A stretch of DNA of 64,000 nt from Desulfomonilia bacterium (GCA_036567785.1 DATCTV010000034.1:228468-292467); one strand, 5' to 3'. Numbered from the stretch's first letter, positions 15,271 through 24,482 are shown. The notes: generated by a model not told the origin, from the sequence alone. Made by a program: numbers and translations.

Positions 15271-15807
15271 CTAAAAGCTCGGCGGAGATGATATCCACAA
15301 TACCTTGGCTTCGGTCTTTGACCTGTTTTCAAGCCAGTGCTGTTTGTTCGCCTCGTAATAAAAGGCATCTCCTTTTTCGGCCTTGTATGTTTCCCTGCCC
15401 GCTACAATCCATACCGATCCTTCCAGGACAAGCCCGCATTCATCTCCACTGTGCGATCGTTCTTTAGGTGTTGCCGACCCCGGAGCAAGGGTCACTATGA
15501 TCATGTCCATTTCCCGTCCCTGAGCTCCAGCTATCGGCACCTCGGTTATCATTCCGTTCTCATTGTCTATCACCACACGTTTTTCTTTTGGAAAAACAAC
15601 ATTCACAGCCTCCTCGTCTTCGAAAAACTCCGCCAAAGACGTATCCAGGGCATTTAGAATAAGTTCCAGCGTATCCAATGACGGCGATGTGAGATCGCGC
15701 TCGAGCATGGATATGAACCCCTTTGTCAGGTCTGCACGATCCGCCAGATCCTCTTGTGTAAGCTCTTGTGCAAGCCGTAAATTCTTGACTTTCTCGCCGA
15801 TCTTCAT
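15271..15807 (-). CDS. XRE-family regulator with C-terminal cupin domain
   Basis: The 178-residue protein has an N-terminal helix-turn-helix (about 5-60, L-T-Q-E-D-L-A and G-F-I-S-M-L-E-R) and a cupin beta-barrel (about 105-175, with [12 protein letters not shown] and G-D-A-F-Y-Y). This architecture is shared with PuuR-like regulators, which respond to small amines or amino acids. It is the first gene of the operon, with speH starting 56 bases downstream, so it most likely controls its own transcription and polyamine synthesis. Two matching inverted repeats lie upstream. Confidence 0.88.
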   Translation of the reverse strand: MKIGEKVKNLRLAQELTQEDLADRADLTKGFISMLERDLTSPSLDTLELILNALDTSLAEFFEDEEAVNVVFPKEKRVVIDNENGMITEVPIAGAQGREMDMIIVTLAPGSATPKERSHSGDECGLVLEGSVWIVAGRETYKAEKGDAFYYEANKQHWLENRSKTEAKVLWISSPPSF

Positions 15808-15840
15808 TCAATCCTCTTATACATATAATAGTTATAGAAA

Positions 15841-15856
15841 GTTTAATATACTAAAC
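15841..15856. promoter_or_regulatory. putative operator 1 of the polyamine operon
   Basis: This near-perfect inverted repeat reads GTTTAATATACTAAAC. It lies about 33 bases before the regulator start codon and just downstream of the expected transcription start, so a bound repressor would block transcription. On the opposite strand it matches a second site 65 bases away (shared core TATATTAAA). Confidence 0.5.
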
Positions 15857-15869
15857 CATAGGTTCGCAT

Positions 15870-15898
15870 TTTTAATTTATTATGTGGCATAATGTCAA
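15870..15898 (-). promoter_or_regulatory. candidate promoter of the polyamine operon
   Basis: A perfect -35 box TTGACA (15898-15893) is followed after 17 bases by the weak -10 TTAAAA (15875-15870). The two inverted repeats flank it, one upstream and one downstream. The weak -10 makes this tentative. Confidence 0.4.
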
Positions 15899-15905
15899 GA
15901 AAAAT

Positions 15906-15921
15906 ATTTAATATATTGAAC
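15906..15921. promoter_or_regulatory. putative operator 2 of the polyamine operon
   Basis: This imperfect inverted repeat reads ATTTAATATATTGAAC. Aligned in reverse complement with operator 1 it shares 13 of 16 positions. Its start is 65 bases (about six helical turns) from that of operator 1, a distance that allows cooperative binding or looping. The rest of the 15808-16139 gene-free interval is AT-rich, with no further gene or RNA that I can support. Confidence 0.45.
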
Positions 15922-16139
15922 AAATAGTTTTATACAGAAAAATACCACCAGAGGAACCTTAAAAATATGCCTTATTAATGAAATGATTTAACCATAAAAG
16001 GGGTAAAAAATTTCACTTTAAAATTCTCTTCTTAATAATATCAGGATGTTGTATTAGGCATATACATTGCTTAGGCTATTAGTGAAGACCTTCCTCGCTT
16101 CATATGAGGAATTAAACGGGCACTCGAAAGGAGATAAAA

Positions 16140-17249
16140 ATGAAAAAAGGAAAGCAGATTTTCTTTATAATGATTTTTTCCATATTGCTCTTTAGCGCAT
16201 GCGGAGGCGGAGGAGGCGGTGGTGGAGGGTCTTCTGACGAAGGCACTCCGGATGATACAGTTGATGTAAGCGCAGAACGGGCTCAGACTGAAGACGTATT
16301 GTATGCAGCCTTCGCGGGTTCAGCGGATGATGGGGTTACATTTCCCTTATATGAGATAATGGTAAACGGTTTCATTAATATGAGCACCTCTCTTGTCTAT
16401 GATATTTTAGGAGAAGTGGATTTATCAAATCCCTTTGGAACGCATACCTTTACAATTACAAAAGATGCCTATACAGCGGTTTTGACATTAAAAGTTCCTA
16501 TTGGTTTAACCTTCCCTGTTAAATTTGAGGGAACTTTAAATGTGGACATGAACAGTAATGGATATCAACCTTCATCCGGATTATGTACATATAAAGGAAC
16601 GAAAAATGGAGATGAATTAGTTATAATTTTTAACGGTTATATTGACAGTGAATTCAATCCTTATATTCGGACGCTTAATATAACCGCTACAAATCAACTG
16701 CTGGCATTGTACGGAACCAAAACCGCCAAATATGACAATTGGAACATAGCCATGAATATATTTTACGGCAGCGAAGACCCCTATGCCGGAAAAAATGATC
16801 CAATAACAGAAAAAACGGTCAGCTCGACCAAAACTACCAACTTCAGTTTTTTAAGCGGTAGCATGACAAATGAAACAAGAGATTTTACGGTAGGAGGATC
16901 ATTCATTCTTGCTGAAGGGACATACACTTTCACAAGCGGTTTCAAATATATCCAGTCTCTTGATACTACAGGAAAGCTGCTGCTTACTTCCGCAAACGGC
17001 AAAATAAAAGTCCCCGGCATGGCCAGCACTGCAACAATAAAAAGTTCTTTCAGCACCTCGAATCCAACGGGTAACAAAACTATTGCTTCCGCAGCCGATT
17101 CTTATTTATGGGATTCCGGTCAGATGACGATAACCGGCCAATCAGGAAGCATTATCGCAACTTTTGATAACGGTACTGTAAATTTCAGCGGTGATTTGGG
17201 CAAATGGTCATTAGCCGGCTGGCAGCTTTTACTTGATCCTTTGGCATAG
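16140..17249 (+). CDS. Gly-rich N-terminal lipoprotein of unknown function
   Basis: The 369-residue protein has a lipoprotein signal peptide (basic start, hydrophobic segment, lipobox L-F-S-A-C at about 17-21), followed by a run of nine glycines and a Ser/Asp/Glu-rich linker. The rest is rich in Thr, Ser, Asn and aromatic residues, with alternating polar/hydrophobic stretches suggesting beta structure. I recognise no family. A GAAAGGAG site precedes the start, and the gene is monocistronic with its own terminator. It is probably attached to the outer or inner membrane and exposed to the periplasm or surface. Confidence 0.75.
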   Translation: MKKGKQIFFIMIFSILLFSACGGGGGGGGGSSDEGTPDDTVDVSAERAQTEDVLYAAFAGSADDGVTFPLYEIMVNGFINMSTSLVYDILGEVDLSNPFGTHTFTITKDAYTAVLTLKVPIGLTFPVKFEGTLNVDMNSNGYQPSSGLCTYKGTKNGDELVIIFNGYIDSEFNPYIRTLNITATNQLLALYGTKTAKYDNWNIAMNIFYGSEDPYAGKNDPITEKTVSSTKTTNFSFLSGSMTNETRDFTVGGSFILAEGTYTFTSGFKYIQSLDTTGKLLLTSANGKIKVPGMASTATIKSSFSTSNPTGNKTIASAADSYLWDSGQMTITGQSGSIIATFDNGTVNFSGDLGKWSLAGWQLLLDPLA

Positions 17250-17290
17250 CGTTACAAGAGGACTTCGGTTTTACTTAATGCCTGGAAAAT

Positions 17291-17325
17291 AGGGCCACGT
17301 TATAGTGTGGCCTTATTCTTTTTTT
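17291..17325 (+). terminator. intrinsic terminator after the lipoprotein gene
   Basis: GGCCAC (17293-17298) pairs with GTGGCC (17307-17312) around an eight-base loop, followed by TTATTC and a run of seven T. Confidence 0.8.
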
Positions 17326-17408
17326 GATTCATCCAACAAAATCAAAGCCCTCGTTTTAGACATTTAACCGATTGACTCTTAAAGGCATCCCGTCATATAA
17401 AAATCGTC

Positions 17409-17726
17409 ATGGAAATCAATCTTACTGAAATCATGAAACAGGTGCAGAACATCCAATCACAGGTAAAGGACGTTCAGGATAAGCTTTCCCGGCTCACGGT
17501 TACGTCTGAAAGCGGCGGCGGCATGGTGAGCGTAACTGTTACCGGAAGACAGGAAATAAAGGACATAAAGCTGGATCCGATCTGTGTCGATCCCAGGGAT
17601 GTCCCCATGCTTGAGGCCCTTATAATCGCCGCCGTCAACCAGGGAATTAAGAAATCAAAAGAACTCTCCTCCGATGAAATGAAAAAGCTGACCGGAGGAA
17701 TTCCGCTCCCTATCGACTTGAGCTAA
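17409..17726 (+). CDS. ybaB: YbaB/EbfC family nucleoid-associated protein
   Basis: The 105-residue protein has an N-terminal coiled helix (M-K-Q-V-Q-N-I-Q-S-Q-V-K-D-V-Q), then the conserved V-S-V-T-V-T-G-R-Q-E-I-K-D-I-K-L-D-P and L-I-I-A-A-V-N-Q segments and a short Gly/Pro tail. It is a small dimeric DNA-binding protein that usually lies between dnaX and recR. Here recR follows after three bases, but dnaX is not immediately upstream. No clear ribosome-binding site precedes the ATG. Confidence 0.9.
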   Translation: MEINLTEIMKQVQNIQSQVKDVQDKLSRLTVTSESGGGMVSVTVTGRQEIKDIKLDPICVDPRDVPMLEALIIAAVNQGIKKSKELSSDEMKKLTGGIPLPIDLS

Positions 17727-17729
17727 GGT

Positions 17730-18329
17730 ATGGACCCTTACCCGAAACCGCTAAGAAATCTTATACGGGAACTGAAAAGGCTGCCGGGAATCGGGGAAAA
17801 ATCAGCAACCCGACTGGCTCTTTATATACTGGGAGACAAAAAAATGCTTAGAGAAGGGCTTGTCGCTGCGTTGGAAGATATTCGCCAGATTCAGCTCTGT
17901 CCCATATGCTTTAACCTGACAGATAATGATAAATGCCCATTTTGCACGAACCCTTCACGTGATGCATCTCTTATATGCGTGGTGGAAGAGCCCGGGGATA
18001 TTCTCTCGCTTGAGACATCAGGAGAATTCCGGGGCACATATCATGTCCTTCACGGCCTTATTTCACCGATGAACGGTGTAGGTCCCGGAGATATCCGCAT
18101 AAATGAGCTTATTGAAAGATTGACACCTGAAATTAAAGAAGTGGTGACTGCGCTCAGCCCTTCTGTTGAAGGAGATGTAACTGCACAATATATCTCAAAA
18201 CAGATAACATCGTCCGGACGCAATATTAATGTTACAAGGCTTGCCTCTGGAATACCGATGGGAGGGGAACTCAGATATATGGATCAGGTGACAATAGCGA
18301 GCGCAATCCGTTACAGAAGGGCTTTATAG
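17730..18329 (+). CDS. recR: recombination mediator protein RecR
   Basis: The 199-residue protein has all RecR parts: helix-hairpin-helix near residues 10-28 (L-P-G-I-G-E-K-S-A), a four-Cys zinc finger (C-P-I-C and C-P-F-C), a TOPRIM domain (I-C-V-V-E-E-P-G-D) and a C-terminal Walker-B-like tail. With RecF/RecO it loads RecA at gapped DNA. Its last six bases overlap the 3' end of the convergent M16 peptidase gene. Confidence 0.95.
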   Translation: MDPYPKPLRNLIRELKRLPGIGEKSATRLALYILGDKKMLREGLVAALEDIRQIQLCPICFNLTDNDKCPFCTNPSRDASLICVVEEPGDILSLETSGEFRGTYHVLHGLISPMNGVGPGDIRINELIERLTPEIKEVVTALSPSVEGDVTAQYISKQITSSGRNINVTRLASGIPMGGELRYMDQVTIASAIRYRRAL

Positions 18330-19583
18330 CTGAAGAACCGAAGGTAGTTTCTGCTGTTCCTCAACATCTCGGCCAAGTGTTACAAGCGTAAGATTTTCTT
18401 CGGTAAATATGTTTCCCGCCAGTTCAATCAATTCTTCCTCGCTTACCGCATTTATCTTTTCTATGATCTCTTCAACCGGGATTTCTCGCTGAAAGAACAT
18501 CTCGTTTTTAGCAATAGATGACATCCTGTGTTCGGTAATTTCCTGTGAAAGAAGGATATGCCCCCTCATCTGGGCCTTTACTTCATCAAGCTTGATCCCG
18601 CCGAAGTCTCCTTTTTTAAGTTTTCTCATCTGTTCGGAAAGGACTTCAAGCGTTTTTACCATATTTTCCGAGGTGGTTGCGGCATTGACGGCCAGAACCC
18701 CACAGTCTTCATATATGTTGAGGTATGAATATATGGAATATACCAATCCCAGCTTTTCCCTGATTTCCTGGAACAGCATCGAACTCATGCTTCCGCCCAG
18801 AATGGAATTGAGAACCGAATATACCCAGCGCTTTTCTTCCCTCATAGAAGGTCCCCTGACGCCCAGCGTGAAATGAATCTGTTCAAGATCCCTTTCGTAT
18901 GCCTTGTGATTCAGCCCTCTGGGTTTGATTACAGGAGAAGTGCTTCTCGTCATGCTTTTGACGGTTTCGAATTTATTCCCTGCTATACCAAGCAGCCCTT
19001 CATGTTCAAGGTTTCCGGCCCCTGCAACAATAATGGAATCAGCATCGTAACAGGAGTTTATGTGATCCATCATATCGTTTCTGAGAATTGACCCGATTGA
19101 ATCTGCATCTCCTAAAATCGGTTTTCCCAGGGAGGTGTCCTCGAATATCGCATCGGCAAACATCTCGGAAATAAGATCTTCAGGAGAATCTTCAACCATG
19201 TGAATCTCCTGAAGCACAACCTTTTTCTCCTTCTCAATCTCCAGGGGATCCAGTTCTGAATTGAGAAAAATATCAAATAAAACTTCTGATGCCTTCTGAA
19301 GGTGTTCATCCAGGACTTTGATATAATAGACCGTGTATTCCTTGCCTGTAGAGGCATTCATGATTCCGCCAAGGGCATCGATTTCTTTGGCAATCTGCAG
19401 CGCGCTTCTGGTTGTCGTCCCCTTAAAGAGCATGTGCTCGATAAAATGCGCGATCCCTGTTTTTTTTGCCGGATCATGACGGCTTCCCGTTTTAACCCAG
19501 ACACCGAGAGAAACCGACCGGACCTGAGGAATGGTCTCGGTCAGTATTCGCACACCATTGGACAGGCGTGTCGATTGAGGCAT
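18324..19583 (-). CDS. M16-family zinc peptidase (processing-peptidase-like)
   Basis: The 419-residue protein has the inverted zinc motif H-F-I-E-H (H-x-x-E-H, about 47-51) and the downstream Glu-rich E-K-E-K-K-V-V-L-Q-E-I that supplies the third ligand. The C-terminal half is the catalytically inactive M16 repeat (about 170-410, with L-G-L-V-Y-S-I-Y-S-Y). Members of this family are commonly encoded just downstream of pnp, as here with a three-base gap. It has no signal peptide, so it is probably cytosolic. The physiological substrate is not known. Confidence 0.88.
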   Translation of the reverse strand: MPQSTRLSNGVRILTETIPQVRSVSLGVWVKTGSRHDPAKKTGIAHFIEHMLFKGTTTRSALQIAKEIDALGGIMNASTGKEYTVYYIKVLDEHLQKASEVLFDIFLNSELDPLEIEKEKKVVLQEIHMVEDSPEDLISEMFADAIFEDTSLGKPILGDADSIGSILRNDMMDHINSCYDADSIIVAGAGNLEHEGLLGIAGNKFETVKSMTRSTSPVIKPRGLNHKAYERDLEQIHFTLGVRGPSMREEKRWVYSVLNSILGGSMSSMLFQEIREKLGLVYSIYSYLNIYEDCGVLAVNAATTSENMVKTLEVLSEQMRKLKKGDFGGIKLDEVKAQMRGHILLSQEITEHRMSSIAKNEMFFQREIPVEEIIEKINAVSEEELIELAGNIFTEENLTLVTLGRDVEEQQKLPSVLQL

Positions 19584-19586
19584 ATT

Positions 19587-21674
19587 TTATTTCCCTTCGG
19601 TCTGTTTAAGGGCTTCCTTGCGGCTCAGCCTAATCTTGCCGTTTTTGTCTATTCCGATTACCTTGACCACTACTTCGTCGCCCTCGCTGACAACATCTCG
19701 CACGTTCTGCACTTTTTCATTGGCAAGCTGAGATATGTGTATAAGGCCTGAGTCTCCGGAAGGGAAATCCACAAACGCACCGAAATCCATTATCTTAACA
19801 ACTTTGCCCACGTATACCTTATCGATTTCGAGCTCCTCTGTCAGGTTGTTTATAATATCAACAGCCATGCGGGCATGTTCTTCGTCCGGCGAAAAAACAT
19901 TTACAGTTCCGGAATCGTCGATCTCGATTTTTGTTCCCGTGCGGGCGGTGATGTCTTTTATTACTTTACCCCCTGGACCAATGACATCCCTTATTTTTTC
20001 CGGATTGATCTGTATGGTGAATATCCTGGGGGCATACTGGGATATCATCTCGGAAGGTCTGTCGATAGTTTTTGACATTATATCCAGAATTTTGAGTCTG
20101 CCAATTCTGGCTTTTTCCAACGCATCTTCCAGAACATTTTCCGGAATTCCTTCGATCTTTATATCCATTTGTAGTGCCGTGACCCCATCTTTCGTACCGG
20201 CAACCTTGAAATCCATATCGCCCAGGTGATCTTCATCACCCAGGATATCGGTCAATACGATATAATCCCCTGCTTCACGGATAAGACCCATCGCTATTCC
20301 GGCAACTGGTTTTTCGATAGGCACACCAGCCGCCATAAGTGACATTGATCCGCCGCATACGGTGGCCATGGAAGAGCTGCCGTTTGACTCTAGGATTTCC
20401 GATACAAGCCTTATTGTATATGGAAATTTGCCTATGTCCGGCAGTACCTGTTTCAACGCTCTTTCCGCCAGATGGCCATGCCCGATTTCACGTCTGCTGG
20501 GACCTCTTAATGGTTTTACCTCGCCGACTGAAAATGGCGGGAAGGAATAATGCACCATGAAGGTCTTTGAGGTTTCGCCAAGAAGGTTTTCCAGCTTCTG
20601 TTCATCACGGGGTGTTCCTAATGTCGTTATTGCCAGAGCCTGTGTTTCTCCCCGTGTAAAAAGCGCTGATCCGTGAGTCCTTGGCAGAATCCCCGTTTTG
20701 CATTCAATTTTCCTTATCTCGTCAAATTTCCTGCCGTCAACACGGATCTTTTTTTCATGCATCAAAGACCTTACAACTTCACGCTCCAGTCTTTCAATGC
20801 AGGCCTTTACCAGAGAGATCCTTTCTTCATCCTGGTCTGCATACTTTTCTAGCACCTTCTGCCAGATGGCAGCTGCCCCATCTCTGCGCCCCTGCTTTGT
20901 TGATCCCGGCACAAAAACCTTGTCCAACCCATCGGCAACAAGCTTTTTAATTTCATTATAAAGGGCCTCGTCGCTTGCCGGTGGTGCAACCTTCATCTTG
21001 GGCTTGCCGGATAAGTTTCGAAGCTCTTCCTGTGCTTCAATAATTTCACGAATACGCAAATGGGCAAACATGATTGCATCAAGGATTACCTTTTCTGGAA
21101 GCTCTTTTGCCTCACCTTCGACCATTACTATTGCATCTTTTGTCCCTACTACCACCAGCTCCATGTCACCTTCTTCAGTCTGGCTGTAAGTCGGGTCAAT
21201 TAAAAACTCGCCGTTAACACGGCCAATCCTGACGCCGCCTATGGGTCCTTCGAACGGGATGCTCGACACATGAAGCGCAGCTGAAGCTCCGTTTATGGCC
21301 ATTACATCAGGGTTTACCTGGGGATCGGCGGAAAGAACATTGGCGACGATCTGAAGCTCATTGTAAAAACCATCAGGAAACAGCGGCCTTATGGGCCTGT
21401 CAATGAATCTTGCAGTCAATATTTCCTGGTCTGAAGGTCTCCCCTCTCTTTTAATGAATCCACCCGGAATTCTTCCCGCAGCATAAGACATTTCCTGATA
21501 ATCGACTACAAGAGGCAGAAAATCCGTGCCCTTTCTTACATCTTTTGAAACCGTTGCCGTTACAAGAACAACACTGTCTCCCTGATAGACCAAGACCGAG
21601 CCATCAGCTTGCCTGGCAACCGTACCCACATCAAAGATGAGGGGTTTAACAGAACCTTTAGTTTGAACCTGCAT
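19587..21674 (-). CDS. pnp: polyribonucleotide nucleotidyltransferase (PNPase)
   Basis: The 695-residue protein contains two RNase PH domains (about 10-220 and 315-540) joined by a helical linker, then KH (I-G-P-G-G-K-V-I-K-D-I, about 560-620) and S1 domains (V-Y-V-G-K-V-V-K-I-M-D-F-G-A-F, about 622-690). It degrades RNA from the 3' end with phosphate and is part of the degradosome in many bacteria. It follows rpsO by six bases, the classical order, and has no visible defects. Confidence 0.96.
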   Translation of the reverse strand: MQVQTKGSVKPLIFDVGTVARQADGSVLVYQGDSVVLVTATVSKDVRKGTDFLPLVVDYQEMSYAAGRIPGGFIKREGRPSDQEILTARFIDRPIRPLFPDGFYNELQIVANVLSADPQVNPDVMAINGASAALHVSSIPFEGPIGGVRIGRVNGEFLIDPTYSQTEEGDMELVVVGTKDAIVMVEGEAKELPEKVILDAIMFAHLRIREIIEAQEELRNLSGKPKMKVAPPASDEALYNEIKKLVADGLDKVFVPGSTKQGRRDGAAAIWQKVLEKYADQDEERISLVKACIERLEREVVRSLMHEKKIRVDGRKFDEIRKIECKTGILPRTHGSALFTRGETQALAITTLGTPRDEQKLENLLGETSKTFMVHYSFPPFSVGEVKPLRGPSRREIGHGHLAERALKQVLPDIGKFPYTIRLVSEILESNGSSSMATVCGGSMSLMAAGVPIEKPVAGIAMGLIREAGDYIVLTDILGDEDHLGDMDFKVAGTKDGVTALQMDIKIEGIPENVLEDALEKARIGRLKILDIMSKTIDRPSEMISQYAPRIFTIQINPEKIRDVIGPGGKVIKDITARTGTKIEIDDSGTVNVFSPDEEHARMAVDIINNLTEELEIDKVYVGKVVKIMDFGAFVDFPSGDSGLIHISQLANEKVQNVRDVVSEGDEVVVKVIGIDKNGKIRLSRKEALKQTEGK

Positions 21675-21680
21675 AATGTC

Positions 21681-21950
21681 CTACTTACGCAACTTCAGTG
21701 CTTTGGCCAATGACCTGTATCTCTTTATGTCTTTTTCCTTGAGATAATTCAAAAGTCGTTTGCGCCGACCAACCAGCATGAGAAGGCCTCTTCTTGAATG
21801 ATGGTCTTTTTTGTGCGCTTTGAAATGATCGGTAAGAGAATTTATCCTGGTTGTCAGAAGGGCAACCTGCACTTCCGGTGATCCGGTATCACTCTCATGA
21901 GTCCTGAAATTTTCGATTACTTCTTTTTTTACCTGTAGATCTAATCCCAC
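21681..21950 (-). CDS. rpsO: 30S ribosomal protein S15
   Basis: The 89-residue protein contains the S15 signature [14 protein letters not shown] and the [18 protein letters not shown] segment. The start is GTG at 21950, six bases after AGGAGG. S15 binds 16S rRNA helices 20-22 and, in other bacteria, its own mRNA leader; the 103-base interval before it could hold such an element, but no pseudoknot can be claimed by eye. Confidence 0.97.
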   Translation of the reverse strand: MGLDLQVKKEVIENFRTHESDTGSPEVQVALLTTRINSLTDHFKAHKKDHHSRRGLLMLVGRRKRLLNYLKEKDIKRYRSLAKALKLRK

Positions 21951-22053
21951 TTTTTTCCTCCTGAAATTTCTTTCTTCGCCTTTGTTAGAGCGAAACGTTT
22001 AGCATGCCTTAAATACGCTGTAAATAGTTAATATGCCTTCATCCCGAGGATTA

Positions 22054-22950
22054 TTAAAAGAATCCTCTTTCAATATATCCGAATATTCCGCCTGAACGTT
22101 TTACCCTTGCCATACACAGCAGATTATCTTCTTCATCCTTAATTGCCACAAAAGATTCCTCCTCTGCGCTCACATCATTAAGCATTGTTGAAATCTGAAC
22201 CGGCTTCCCTTTGAGAATGGCTTCTTTCCCTGCGGCATTCACCTTTGCAACTGGCAGTTTTATAGCTTCAAGCAGTGGTACCAGGATGTCCTTCCCGTTT
22301 TCGATTTTCTGTTTTATTTCATCTATTGTTAATGCATCTTTGATTGAAAAGCCCTCGCTTTCAAGTCTTCTCAATTCTCTTAAATACCCGCCGCATCCAA
22401 TATGCTCTCCCATGTTCCTGGCCAGAGACCTTATATAAGTCCCCCTGGAGCATACAATCTTCATTTCTACTGACGAATCATCGATTGAAATCACTTCCAT
22501 ACTATGAATGATAACTTTTTTTGCCCTCGGGCTGACTTCCTTGTTCTGGCGTTTAAGTCTGTATAGCGGTTTTCCGTTAAGTTTCTGGGCACAATATACA
22601 GGCGGCATCTGAATTATTTCTCCTGAATTGATGGTTAACCATTCCTCGAACTTTTCCCTGTCAAAGTTTATCTTCCCAAACGCTTTCTCAACATTACCCG
22701 TAATGTCATCGGTATCTGTAAACATCTCCAGACCCACAGTTGCGATATAAGCCTTAATATTGTCTTCCATATAAGGCAAAAGCTTTGTTCCATTGCCGAT
22801 CCCGATACATAATAAACCCGTTGCAAATGGGTCCAGGCTGCCGAAATGACCGCCTTTTTTTTCACCAAGTGATTTTAATACTATATCAACCGCTTTTCTG
22901 GACGTAATGCCTTTGGGCTTGTCCAGCAGGACCACCCCGCTTAAACCCAT
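22054..22950 (-). CDS. truB: tRNA pseudouridine(55) synthase TruB
   Basis: The 298-residue protein makes pseudouridine-55 in the tRNA T-loop. The catalytic Asp lies in G-S-L-D-P-F-A-T-G-L-L (about 37-47), preceded by D-K-P-K-G-I-T-S. The R-G-T-Y-I-R-S-L-A segment and a C-terminal PUA-like region are present. It overlaps nrnA by 10 bases. An inverted repeat (22046-22067) spans the truB stop codon on the way to rpsO. Confidence 0.94.
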   Translation of the reverse strand: MGLSGVVLLDKPKGITSRKAVDIVLKSLGEKKGGHFGSLDPFATGLLCIGIGNGTKLLPYMEDNIKAYIATVGLEMFTDTDDITGNVEKAFGKINFDREKFEEWLTINSGEIIQMPPVYCAQKLNGKPLYRLKRQNKEVSPRAKKVIIHSMEVISIDDSSVEMKIVCSRGTYIRSLARNMGEHIGCGGYLRELRRLESEGFSIKDALTIDEIKQKIENGKDILVPLLEAIKLPVAKVNAAGKEAILKGKPVQISTMLNDVSAEEESFVAIKDEEDNLLCMARVKRSGGIFGYIERGFF

Positions 22951-23858
22951 TTTGATCCCTCTTCCATTACCCTGTTCAACAGCAATGAAGCCTTTCCCTT
23001 GACAGAGAAACCTGCTGCACGCTCATGTCCGCCGCCTCCAAAAGCCAATGCCGTCATCAAGGCTGCAGGTCCGGTCCTGCTTCTCATGGAACAGCGGACC
23101 ATGCCATCTTCAGCATCCCTTAAAAAAATGCAAAGTTCCGAACCTCCTATTGATGAAATTTCTTCGACAATTCCTGAGGCGTCCAACGGAGTGGCCCCAA
23201 CTCTATTCAAATCATCATTCGTAATATATGTGCCGAAAACGGTGTCTCTGATCGTAAGCCTTTCCATGGCATTACATAGAAGCTTATAGTACCAGATGGT
23301 TTTGCTCCTCTTTAATTTAAGAGCTATGGAATATGCATCCGCCCCTGATTTTGTCAGGTCATGAACGATCTCGAAAATCCTCGGCTTTATATTCGTATGT
23401 GTGAATCCCCCGGTATCCCCGAAAATTCCCATGTAAAGGTTGGACGCTATGGCCGGAGTGATTCTGGTAAACCCATGCAGAAGATCATAGATCATCTCAC
23501 AGGTTGATGAATATCTGGGGTTGACCCAGCTGATATCCCCATAACCGTTGTTTGATTTATGGTGGTCTATTACTGCTATCATGCCTTTAGGTTTTATATT
23601 GCCAAGCATCTCCATATCTGAAACATCCAGGAGAAAGGACACTTCGGGAGACTCGCACAAATAATCCTTGTGGGCAGGTTGTATTGTATATTGTTCAGCA
23701 ATGGCAGTGGTATATATGCGCCCGGCTTTTTTCCCTAATCCGGAAAGGGCGAGCGCCAGCGCCGATGTCGATCCAACGGCGTCTTCATCAGGAAGTTCGT
23801 GAGTCAGAATCTCAAAAGTATGCTTGCTTTGAATTAATTCAATTATTTTATCTTTCAT
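22941..23858 (-). CDS. nrnA: DHH/DHHA1 phosphoesterase, NrnA-like oligoribonuclease/pAp phosphatase
   Basis: The 305-residue protein has the DHH domain motifs D-E-D-A-V-G-S and V-I-D-H-H-K-S-N, and the C-terminal DHHA1 motif G-G-G-H-E-R-A-A-G-F. NrnA-type enzymes degrade nano-RNAs and dephosphorylate pAp in bacteria without Orn or CysQ. The position between rbfA and truB is conserved in many Gram-positives and deltaproteobacteria. It overlaps both neighbours by about 10 bases. Confidence 0.88.
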   Translation of the reverse strand: MKDKIIELIQSKHTFEILTHELPDEDAVGSTSALALALSGLGKKAGRIYTTAIAEQYTIQPAHKDYLCESPEVSFLLDVSDMEMLGNIKPKGMIAVIDHHKSNNGYGDISWVNPRYSSTCEMIYDLLHGFTRITPAIASNLYMGIFGDTGGFTHTNIKPRIFEIVHDLTKSGADAYSIALKLKRSKTIWYYKLLCNAMERLTIRDTVFGTYITNDDLNRVGATPLDASGIVEEISSIGGSELCIFLRDAEDGMVRCSMRSRTGPAALMTALAFGGGGHERAAGFSVKGKASLLLNRVMEEGSKWV

Positions 23859-24201
23859 CTACATGTATCTTGTTGAGCAATTCATCTATGTGTGATCCAT
23901 AATCGAATGAGCTGTCATATATAAAATTGAGTTCCGGGATGCGTCTCAAATCCAGTGATCCCAGCATTTCATGCCTTAAAAACCCAGCTGCACTTTCCAG
24001 CCCCGCCAGAGTTTCTTCTTTTATTGCGTTGCCATGAACGCAGAAAAAAACATTGGCCTTCCTTAAATCGGCACTTACCTCCACACCGGTAATTGTAAGA
24101 TCATGTACTCGCGGATCTTTCACTTTTCTTAAAAGAACTTCAGTTATGGTTTCCTTCAACAGGTCTGAAACTCTTGCCTGTCTTAATCTTCCCTGTTTCA
24201 T
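23848..24201 (-). CDS. rbfA: ribosome-binding factor A
   Basis: The 117-residue KH-like protein has the family features: a basic N-terminus (R-L-R-Q-A-R-V-S-D-L-L-K-E), the V-K-D-P-R-V-H-D-L-T-I-T-G-V-E core and I-P-E-L-N-F-I-Y-D near the end. It helps late maturation of the 30S subunit. It overlaps ylxP by four bases. Confidence 0.93.
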   Translation of the reverse strand: MKQGRLRQARVSDLLKETITEVLLRKVKDPRVHDLTITGVEVSADLRKANVFFCVHGNAIKEETLAGLESAAGFLRHEMLGSLDLRRIPELNFIYDSSFDYGSHIDELLNKIHVDER

Positions 24202-24482
24202 AGATGAATGATCTCCATATTGCTGCCGATTACTTCCACATTCATGTTATTATTAATATTCTGAATGAATTTATCCATCATGGAATTTACATGGGCAGCA
24301 TCATTGCTTACAAAAGCAGCTCCTAATGTAGCGGCCTGCCACAGGTCATTATCATCAACCTCGGCCACAGACGCGTTCATAGCCATTGCCTTGTCTTTGA
24401 TGGATTTTAAAACCTTACGTTTTTCCTTCAGCGATCCGGCACCTTCAATAAGCAGTCTTACTTTGAGAGCTCCTATTATCAC
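24198..24482 (-). CDS. ylxP: DUF503 (YlxP-like) protein
   Basis: This 94-residue protein has a ferredoxin-like pattern and the DUF503 signature S-L-K-E-K-R-K-V-L-K-S-I. YlxP is found in the infB-rbfA operons of many bacteria and has been linked to ribosome assembly, but the exact role is unclear. It overlaps infB and rbfA by four bases each. Confidence 0.88.
   Translation of the reverse strand: MIIGALKVRLLIEGAGSLKEKRKVLKSIKDKAMAMNASVAEVDDNDLWQAATLGAAFVSNDAAHVNSMMDKFIQNINNNMNVEVIGSNMEIIHL

Noticed and set aside
16197-16232. Run of glycine codons as a frameshift or assembly error in the lipoprotein
   Set aside because: The frame stays open on both sides, the lipobox is intact and Gly linkers after the lipid-anchored Cys are common.
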